Below, in pieces: positions 1 to 5,054 of a stretch of 5,054 nucleotides of DNA (positions within the stretch are counted from its first letter, which is position 1; each line of letters opens with the position of its first letter). The stretch covers positions 1 to 5,054 of the forward strand of contig CAJJLI010000221.1 of NCBI GenBank assembly GCA_905192625.1, in the 5' to 3' direction. The DNA is from an uncultured Clostridium sp. (GTDB lineage: Bacteria > Bacillota > Clostridia > Lachnospirales > Lachnospiraceae). The notes under the pieces were generated by a model. The model searched no databases. It was given only the letters and a program-made list of their open reading frames with translations, and was not told the DNA's origin. The translations under genes and the position numbers were made by a program.

Positions 1-670
1 ATGTAACATGCCATAATTCTTGCCATCTGTTTTTAACACCATCCATTGCAGCTGCCTCATAAAGAGTTTTATCAACTGTTTGAAGTCCTGCGATAAAGGA
101 GAGAAATCCTGTACCCAAACTAAGCCAGAGTTGAACTACCACAAGGATTGGAAGTATGTATTTTTCCGTTTGCATCCACAGCTTTGGCTCATTGATGAAG
201 CCAAACTTTAGCGCAATACCGTTTAAATAACCATATCGGTCTCCAGTAAGGATAATATTCCATACCATATAAGCATTCCCACATATGGAGGGCGCATAAA
301 AAATCAAGGTTAAAAATGCTCGTAACTTTCCTTTAAATTCATTGATAATCCAAGCAAACAATAAGCAAAGAAGGTAACTAATCGGACCTGTAACAACTGC
401 AAACAAAAAGGTGTTTTTAAGTGCGATTAAAAAGATGTCATCCTCTAATAGAAGTTTGGTGTAATTTTTCCAACCTACGAAGGTTGGAGCCTCTAACATA
501 TTAAAATAGGTAAAGCTTAAAATAACCGAGGAAAGTATAGGTAATATGGTAAAGAAGAAAAACAAGAGCAAATACGGTGCCATCATAATGTAGGATGCTT
601 TGCTTTTTTTCATTCTCGCCCATAGTGTTGATTCTTTCTTGACTTTTTCTAACACTTCCGTTTGATTCAT
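1..670 (-). CDS. Sugar ABC transporter permease, MalF/UgpA type, 3' end cut by window edge
   Basis: This is an inner component of a carbohydrate ABC importer: a membrane subunit forming half of the sugar channel. Reading the minus strand from the ATG at 670 gives 223 codons open to the window edge. The N-terminus is basic (residues 1-25). Hydrophobic segments follow at about 27-54, 80-108, 117-140 and 170-198. The phrase FVGWKNYTKLL (64-74) followed by a conserved LKNTF (84-88) is typical of MalF-like permeases. The visible part ends inside the EAA loop, EAAAMDG at 205-211, which docks on the ATPase. Family members are usually about 290-310 residues, so roughly 70-90 C-terminal residues and the last two helices are missing. 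The start lies 19 bases after the stop of the binding-protein gene, behind a strong ribosome binding site, so the two are surely co-transcribed. The sugar cannot be read from the permease; the neighbouring GH26 gene suggests mannan oligosaccharides. Confidence 0.95.
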   Translation of the reverse strand, partial: MNQTEVLEKVKKESTLWARMKKSKASYIMMAPYLLLFFFFTILPILSSVILSFTYFNMLEAPTFVGWKNYTKLLLEDDIFLIALKNTFLFAVVTGPISYLLCLLFAWIINEFKGKLRAFLTLIFYAPSICGNAYMVWNIILTGDRYGYLNGIALKFGFINEPKLWMQTEKYILPILVVVQLWLSLGTGFLSFIAGLQTVDKTLYEAAAMDGVKNRWQELWHVT

Positions 671-676
671 AAACTA

Positions 677-688
677 CTCCCTTCCTCC
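677..688 (-). promoter_or_regulatory. Ribosome binding site of the permease gene
   Basis: The minus strand reads GGAGGAAGGGAG immediately after the stop codon of the binding-protein gene. Two Shine-Dalgarno-like cores overlap: GGAGG lies 13 bases from the ATG at 670, and GGGAG lies 6 bases from it. The second has the normal spacing. The site fixes the permease start and makes independent initiation likely despite the short 19-base gap. Confidence 0.8.
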
Positions 689-689
689 G

Positions 690-3600
690 TTAATTTTCGT
701 TTGCTAGAGGTAAATTAAATTCACGCCTCTTATATGTAATTTCATCGTTGATATAAATTACCTTTTCCATTAATTCTTCTCTTGGAGTCGCTGCTTTGGT
801 ATCTGTTGTCACTTTAAAGAAAGCATTGTTTACATTTCTCCAAGAAAAATATCCTCCAGGTACTTGTGGAATTCCCTTGACTTGCTCTAATTGTTCAATT
901 AATGCATCATAGATATCATTCGCCCAAGGTAGAGAATCAAATGCTTCTATATTGGCCATTGGAACTCTGGCTGCAGAGCCCATTAAGCTTTCCATTTCCT
1001 TTCCATACGTTATCTGAGTATCGGCTGATGTCCACCATTTTAAGAATTCCCAAGAAGAGTCTTTATCTTTGCTCTCTTCCATAATCATGGATGCAAGACC
1101 AGAACTAGCAGAAGAATGATCAATACTTCCATCTTCTTTCAACTTTCCAGGTACTGGTGCCATTCCCCATAAGCCTTTGATATCTGGTGCCGAAACCTGT
1201 AAGTTATTAAAAATTGTATAATCTGCAAGAATGATTGGACATTCCCCAGTACGGAATCTCTCTTCCACACTCGTCCAGCGATCTAATTTGTAATCGGTGT
1301 ATAATTCACAGTATTCTTTAAATGCTAGAATTGCTTCATCACTATCAAGCGCAGAGCGTGTAGAGTCTTCATTGTAGTAAGAGCCTCCATATTGATATAG
1401 AAGCATTGCATAAATCGCTTCGTTTGGTAATACGCCGAATTCCATTTGATTTTTACTTAAAATTGATGTGATTACTTTCACATCATCCCAAGTCTTAGGA
1501 ACTTCAAGACCAATCTCATTTAAGATGTCTTTTCGATAAAAGATCATTGGAAAAGTTTGCGTTTCTGGAAGTGCATAAATGTGTCCATCGAAGGTAAATG
1601 CGGTCATAGCACTTTCTCTAAAACGTTCTGTAACTTTTGTTACGTCAGAAAATTGGCTTAAGTCTGCAACTGCATGTCGAAGTCCATAATTCATCGGAAC
1701 ATCATTTGATATCTGCGCAGTATTTGATCCAGCCATAGCACCTACTTGAATTGCTACGTCCGGCCCCTGCCCTGCTAAAGTCGCTTGCAACAAGGTACTC
1801 ATATCTACTAACATAAGGTTTACATTAATACCTGTTTTGCTTGTAAACGTCTCGTCAATTAAGGACTTAATGACATTGGCCTGATCTCTTCCAGTACCAA
1901 CCCAAAGAGTAATTGTTTTTACCTCATCGCCTTTTGCTGCCACGTTCCCAATCTGGTTATAATTAATGATAAAAGAATAAAATAATCTTGAAAATTCATA
2001 AAATAATTTTTCAAAAAAAGAATCCTTTTCCACCGCTATTTCAACATTTGGAGAATGAATATAAATCGTATCAAATTGTAGAGGTTGGGATAACACCCCA
2101 GTAATCCATTTGCCACAGGCACGAACATTGATTTTGTACGATTTAATCAATTTCGTAAAACGCTCTTGATCCTTAATTAATGTAGATAACTGATCCCGCA
2201 TCGTGATTAATACTGCTTCTTTATCACTTCCGCTTCCTGCAACCTCTTTTAATCGATGGATTGCCAGATCCAGTTGATCATGTACGTCCACCAATTCTTT
2301 TTCTAGTTCAGGAAGGCTTGCTTCAATCTGATAATCTCGAAAAGTATCTGGTTCAACACCAATAATTCGGATTACTTTTCGATATATAGCATTCAATTTT
2401 GATACCGAATCCTGCACTTCACTTACGATTTCAGAAAAATCTCCAAGTACAACTTGCATGCGCAAAGTATGATCGCCTTTTTCTAAATAAATCTTATAAG
2501 GCTCCTTGCCCTTACCCAGGGTTTCCAAGCGCCAATTTTGGCTATATGTAAATCCATAATCGTTCCATTCATCAAACAAAACTTCCCCATCAATCATAAT
2601 CTTTCTTGATACGTAGATACCTTTTTGAAAATTTTGTTTTAGATACGCCGACATGTTGTAATAACCATTCTCTTCTACTGTAAAATCCCATTCCATCCAT
2701 TGGCCAGTAAGTCTCCAAGAATTACCTCCAATCGTGTTGTTTAGAAGTTCTTTTGTACTGGAAGGATATACAGCTGGAGAAGATTGATCTTGTTGTGGAT
2801 ATAACATTTGAGATGATGTTTTTGTTACATTCTCTGCTTCAATTCGTATGATTTGATTGCTACTCTCCTTATACCCCAAAGCATCCCAAGATGATTTCAC
2901 AGTGGCATAATCCTTTACTAGTTCAGAATTATCTAAAACTATTTCTTGTAAAATCATAGGTTCACGCAATGAAACCATGGTGATTGTATGAATACCTTCT
3001 GAAAGATAAACTGCCAACTTTTCGGTAATATAGCCTTCGCTGTCATAAAAATAGCTCTGAATCCATTCTGGTACTTCACGCATCGATGGCTTTAAATCAT
3101 TTCCTTGATTGTCCTTCTCCCATACTTTCATCAAAATACCATTCTTATCGGTAGCACTATCGGTGATACTATTTCTCCATACTCTTGAAAACTGTATCAG
3201 TGATAACTCTTTGTATGGTAACTTACCATCAATGAAAAAACTTCGTTCAATATCAGAACTTTTTCCTTCCACTGGATAATATAGAATCGATACATCATAA
3301 AGTCCTGCCGTTTTAATATCTACTTCATATTCAACATAACCTCTTTCATGGGAATAAATAGAGCTCCCGCTCATACCTTCATAATCTGTATAGGTTTCAG
3401 GTATTGTTTCTATTTCATTTCCTTTGTCATCATATTCACCTTTTGAGTATTTTACAAAATCTTTCGCTAAAATCTTATAGCTATCCTCTGGCCTTACATT
3501 ATCATGCTGTTCTTTGTACTCCATGTAATTTGGTATTGAAGAATCCACGGAATACGTCCCGACAATCTCTTCAAAATCATCTGTGGTAAGAGAAGTCTTC

Positions 3601-3692
3601 GCACCTGCCTGCAACATAGACATGGTGCTTAAGCCAATGGAAATTAAAAGCAAAATTGCTATGGCTCTCATTCGAAATCTTCTATAAATCAT
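690..3692 (-). CDS. Giant multidomain extracellular sugar-binding protein (family 1) of an ABC importer
   Basis: This is the surface receptor that captures oligosaccharides for the adjacent permease. It has 1000 residues, against about 430-550 for ordinary family 1 binding proteins. The signal peptide has basic residues 1-9, a hydrophobic core at about 10-27 and an AGA cleavage motif at 29-31. No cysteine is present before residue 526, so there is no lipobox. Two beta-rich modules follow, at about 115-258 and 281-425. Both carry an IDG turn (154-156 and 367-369), a WR pair (172-173 and 387-388) and a GxHT strand (233-236 and 406-409), like CBM6/35-type sandwiches. A helical, coiled-coil-prone linker covers about 425-585. 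The family 1 domain runs from about 593 to 985, with LWVGTG (596-601), GPDVAI (643-648), a FDGHIYALPE stretch (701-710), PKTWDDV (732-738) and FLKWW (883-887). ATG 3692 is preferred over codon 8 because an AGAGG lies 7 bases upstream. The GH26 gene suggests beta-mannan oligosaccharides as ligand (inference). Related long proteins occur beside YesL-type genes in Paenibacillus and Lachnospiraceae (general knowledge). Confidence 0.93.
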   Translation of the reverse strand: MIYRRFRMRAIAILLLISIGLSTMSMLQAGAKTSLTTDDFEEIVGTYSVDSSIPNYMEYKEQHDNVRPEDSYKILAKDFVKYSKGEYDDKGNEIETIPETYTDYEGMSGSSIYSHERGYVEYEVDIKTAGLYDVSILYYPVEGKSSDIERSFFIDGKLPYKELSLIQFSRVWRNSITDSATDKNGILMKVWEKDNQGNDLKPSMREVPEWIQSYFYDSEGYITEKLAVYLSEGIHTITMVSLREPMILQEIVLDNSELVKDYATVKSSWDALGYKESSNQIIRIEAENVTKTSSQMLYPQQDQSSPAVYPSSTKELLNNTIGGNSWRLTGQWMEWDFTVEENGYYNMSAYLKQNFQKGIYVSRKIMIDGEVLFDEWNDYGFTYSQNWRLETLGKGKEPYKIYLEKGDHTLRMQVVLGDFSEIVSEVQDSVSKLNAIYRKVIRIIGVEPDTFRDYQIEASLPELEKELVDVHDQLDLAIHRLKEVAGSGSDKEAVLITMRDQLSTLIKDQERFTKLIKSYKINVRACGKWITGVLSQPLQFDTIYIHSPNVEIAVEKDSFFEKLFYEFSRLFYSFIINYNQIGNVAAKGDEVKTITLWVGTGRDQANVIKSLIDETFTSKTGINVNLMLVDMSTLLQATLAGQGPDVAIQVGAMAGSNTAQISNDVPMNYGLRHAVADLSQFSDVTKVTERFRESAMTAFTFDGHIYALPETQTFPMIFYRKDILNEIGLEVPKTWDDVKVITSILSKNQMEFGVLPNEAIYAMLLYQYGGSYYNEDSTRSALDSDEAILAFKEYCELYTDYKLDRWTSVEERFRTGECPIILADYTIFNNLQVSAPDIKGLWGMAPVPGKLKEDGSIDHSSASSGLASMIMEESKDKDSSWEFLKWWTSADTQITYGKEMESLMGSAARVPMANIEAFDSLPWANDIYDALIEQLEQVKGIPQVPGGYFSWRNVNNAFFKVTTDTKAATPREELMEKVIYINDEITYKRREFNLPLANEN

Positions 3693-3699
3693 ACGTTAT

Positions 3700-3706
3700 C
3701 CTCTTT
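3700..3706 (-). promoter_or_regulatory. Ribosome binding site that sets the binding-protein start
   Basis: The minus strand reads AAAGAGG, ending 7 bases before the ATG at 3692. It decides between that ATG and the in-frame ATG at codon 8, which has only a weak AGAAG upstream and would lose the basic residues of the signal peptide. The site overlaps a heptamer complementary to part of the upstream hairpin. Confidence 0.75.
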
Positions 3707-3719
3707 CTGCAATTAAGTC

Positions 3720-3735
3720 GTGTCAAGAAAGACAC
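3720..3735 (-). other. Small hairpin just upstream of the binding-protein ribosome binding site
   Basis: GTGTC and GACAC form a perfect 5-base-pair stem around a 6-base loop in the 105-base leader. The hairpin ends 13 bases before the Shine-Dalgarno sequence. No T-run follows on the minus strand, so it is not an intrinsic terminator. It could stabilise or insulate the highly needed binding-protein message, or be chance. A second, AT-only-edged stem, ATTCAA-ACAA-TTGAAT, lies at 3752-3767. The rest of the gap between 3693 and 3797 holds no reading frame or recognisable promoter. Confidence 0.35.
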
Positions 3736-3797
3736 TTTATTGCCTGCGAATATTCAAACAATTGAATGATAGAAACAAATATCGAAGGGTAAGATGT

Positions 3798-4436
3798 TTA
3801 CAAATCATACCAGGTTTCTTCCCCATCTACTGGTTTTACCATATATAGTTTCATAACTTTTTCAATCAATAAAGAAGAGATATAACACCAAACACCAGGA
3901 ATCAGTAATGTCATAACGATTGGAAAAAACCAAACTGCCATAATACTTATTATTGTTCCCGTTACTAATAATAACGTAATTGGTAAATTTCGAAATGCCA
4001 TATGAAATGACATTTTCATTAGTTCAAGTTTTGATAACTGAAATCTTGATAATATCGGAAATAAATAAACAATGATAGCAAGGCTAATGCATGAAAGAAC
4101 ATCGTAAATCATTGTAAAATAACGGCCTGTGCTACTTCCTTCTTGCCCCATGTACATACGATTAAAGTACAGTATCCATCCCCAGAGGAGAAAAATTGTT
4201 GTAAAAATGCATCCATTCTTTAAATTTCTCTTAAATGCTCTTAGGTATTCTTTATGGATATAACCGTACTCTCTACGTATGACTTTTACGATTGTGTAAT
4301 ACATAGCACTGCTTGCTGCGCCAATCGTAATGATTGGAAGGCAAGAAATCAACCAAAGCACAGATACAATAATAATTTGCCCTACCTTATGAACATATGA
4401 AAGAATTGTTTCTTCACCTTTTTTTATCACGTTCAT
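3798..4436 (-). CDS. YesL/DUF624-family membrane protein of a sugar-importer operon
   Basis: This is a 212-residue integral membrane protein. The best mark of the family is in the first helix and the loop after it: LPIITIGAASSAMYY (33-47), followed by a basic stretch with KVIRREYG (51-58) and FKRNLKNG (68-75). Hydrophobic segments lie at about 18-45, 76-92, 107-128 and 150-190; the last is long enough for two passes. There is no signal peptide, catalytic motif or cofactor site. DUF624 proteins such as Bacillus subtilis YesL sit in polysaccharide-use clusters beside ABC permeases and long binding proteins, but their biochemical role is not established. Here the gene lies directly between the GH26 gene and the binding protein, 105 bases before the latter. 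A helper role for the importer or its receptor is an inference. The ATG at 4436 is supported by AAAGGAAG, whose AGGA core is 6 bases upstream. The stop is TAA at 3798. Confidence 0.9.
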   Translation of the reverse strand: MNVIKKGEETILSYVHKVGQIIIVSVLWLISCLPIITIGAASSAMYYTIVKVIRREYGYIHKEYLRAFKRNLKNGCIFTTIFLLWGWILYFNRMYMGQEGSSTGRYFTMIYDVLSCISLAIIVYLFPILSRFQLSKLELMKMSFHMAFRNLPITLLLVTGTIISIMAVWFFPIVMTLLIPGVWCYISSLLIEKVMKLYMVKPVDGEETWYDL

Positions 4437-4649
4437 AGTACTTCCTTTCTAGCACAAGATGCTTAATTTAATAGTTCAAATACCTACTGTAGTTAGTAAA
4501 ATGAAATTTATAATCTATAGTATCCTAGTTAAACTAAGAAATCTTAGCTGCGCTTTAATAATTTCTTTATAAAACACAGATTGAATGATTGATTCGAAAT
4601 CGTTCAAATTCCGTCTGGTAATGATTACTTCGTTTACTTTAGCTATAAC
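4437..4649 (-). other. AT-rich intergenic leader with overlapping palindromes, possible operator region
   Basis: This 213-base gap separates the GH26 gene from the transporter genes and is far longer than the other gaps. It contains CTAAGA-AA-TCTTAG at 4534-4547, overlapping TAGTT-A-AACTA at 4526-4536. It also contains CTAC-T-GTAG at 4484-4492 and an 8-base direct repeat, GTTCAAAT, at 4474-4481 and 4602-4609. The minus strand has TATAAA-like boxes upstream of the DUF624 gene, but none has a good -35 box at normal spacing. No stem followed by a T-run is present after the GH26 stop, so read-through is possible. A secondary promoter with an operator for the transporter genes is a reasonable inference from length and palindromes, but it is not proven by any recognised box. 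Confidence 0.35.
4441..4448 (-). promoter_or_regulatory. Ribosome binding site of the DUF624 gene
   Basis: The minus strand reads AAAGGAAG, with its AGGA core 6 bases before the ATG at 4436. It is the only good initiation signal in the 213-base gap, and no other minus-strand ATG exists between the GH26 stop and this gene. Confidence 0.75.
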
Positions 4650-5054
4650 TTACTCATGAATTTCATAAGTTTTTAAGTCTGGTAATTCATCGAGAGTTAA
4701 AACTTTTTCATGTCCATACACCTTTTTGATCATAGCTTCTTCGGTATACTTTTCAGATATAAAATTAAGCGTGGAAGATTTTGTTACAAACTCTCCGCCC
4801 CAAGTTGCATAAAATCCCCACATTGCTCCATCTCTTATCGCCAAATCCGGATCAAATAAGCAGCCGTTTTCTGATAATACAATCATCTTTTTCGCATTCG
4901 TATAAGATAGTGCCTTTAAAAATCTTGGTACTTGTGAAGTATATACTCGTTCCCCTGGATAGATATCTTCTCCAATGATATCGACGTATTCATCGCCTGG
5001 ATACCATTCGCCATCCTGACCATTCCATAACCAAATCAAATTATTTATTTCATG
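4650..5054 (-). CDS. Glycoside hydrolase family 26, probable endo-beta-1,4-mannanase (C-terminal part)
   Basis: The enzyme hydrolyses internal beta-1,4-mannosidic bonds of mannan, glucomannan or galactomannan by a retaining mechanism. The frame is open at the right edge, and 134 C-terminal residues are visible. Residue numbers here count from the first visible codon. NLIWLWNG (5-12) and WYPGDEYVDIIGEDIY (17-32) are the family's late barrel strands. VLSENG (59-64) holds the catalytic nucleophile, Glu62 (codon 4869-4871). MWGFYATWGGEF (78-89) supplies aromatic residues of the substrate cleft. HEKVLTLDELP (115-125) is a typical GH26 ending. The acid/base glutamate lies upstream, outside the window. 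The protein stops right after the barrel, with no C-terminal carbohydrate-binding module or dockerin. Whether it is secreted cannot be judged without the N-terminus. GH26 also contains beta-1,3-xylanases and lichenases, so mannan specificity is likely but not certain. The gene precedes the importer genes on the same strand, consistent with a mannan-use operon. Confidence 0.93.
   Translation of the reverse strand, partial: HEINNLIWLWNGQDGEWYPGDEYVDIIGEDIYPGERVYTSQVPRFLKALSYTNAKKMIVLSENGCLFDPDLAIRDGAMWGFYATWGGEFVTKSSTLNFISEKYTEEAMIKKVYGHEKVLTLDELPDLKTYEIHE

Noticed and set aside
20..211. Plus-strand frames at 20-211, 902-1084, 3404-3589 and 4781-4978
   Set aside because: Each lies wholly opposite a well-supported minus-strand gene, lacks a convincing ribosome binding site and resembles no known family. 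They are shadows.
3698..3726. TTGACA on the minus strand at 3726-3721 as a promoter -35 box for the receptor gene
   Set aside because: At normal spacing the -10 position falls on GAGGAT, inside the ribosome binding site, which would leave no room for a leader. The hexamer is part of the small hairpin.
4534..4547. CTAAGA-AA-TCTTAG as an intrinsic terminator after the GH26 gene
   Set aside because: The stem is short and AT-rich with almost no loop, and only three T residues follow on the minus strand.
4501..4572. Short plus-strand frame of 23 codons in the intergenic gap
   Set aside because: There is no ribosome binding site, it lies opposite to the operon, and its composition is only that of an AT-rich gap. 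The same holds for a 24-codon frame starting at 4585.
4625..4638. Possible catabolite-control (cre) site just after the GH26 stop
   Set aside because: The minus strand AGTAAACGAAGTAA matches only part of the TGWAANCGNTNWCA consensus (about 8 of 11 fixed positions) and lacks the dyad symmetry.
5037..5039. TTG codon as the start of a 129-residue GH26-like gene
   Set aside because: The frame continues open through the window edge, and the upstream codons (H-E-I-N-N) fit the GH26 family. A catalytic domain cannot begin this late, so the gene is cut by the edge, not short.

Overview
The window is AT-rich with clostridial-type codon use, strong purine-rich ribosome binding sites and genes closely packed on one strand. 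It looks like a plant-polysaccharide-degrading Firmicute of the Lachnospiraceae/Clostridium type. A relative of Lachnoclostridium phytofermentans would fit, but that is an impression from gene content, not a match I could test. All four real genes read right to left on the minus strand. No RNA gene, insertion sequence, CRISPR array or attachment site was seen.

In transcription order: (1) 5054-4650, the last 134 codons of a family 26 glycoside hydrolase, most likely an endo-beta-1,4-mannanase, including its catalytic nucleophile. (2) 4649-4437, a 213-base AT-rich gap with several short palindromes and no convincing terminator. (3) 4436-3798, a small membrane protein of the YesL/DUF624 family. 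(4) 3797-3693, a 105-base gap with two small hairpins and a strong ribosome binding site. (5) 3692-690, a 1000-residue ABC-importer solute-binding protein whose family 1 binding domain is preceded by two similar beta-rich modules and a helical linker. (6) 670-1, the first 223 codons of the partner permease (MalF/UgpA type), cut by the window edge inside its EAA loop.

The likely joint role is mannan use. The GH26 enzyme cuts mannan, the large binding protein captures the oligosaccharides, and the permease imports them together with a second permease and an ATPase that are not in view. The YesL-type protein is a frequent but functionally uncharacterised companion of such importers. The most unusual gene is the binding protein. 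It is over twice the normal length, carries an apparent tandem pair of carbohydrate-binding-like modules, and has no lipobox cysteine. How it is kept at the surface of a Gram-positive cell is therefore open.
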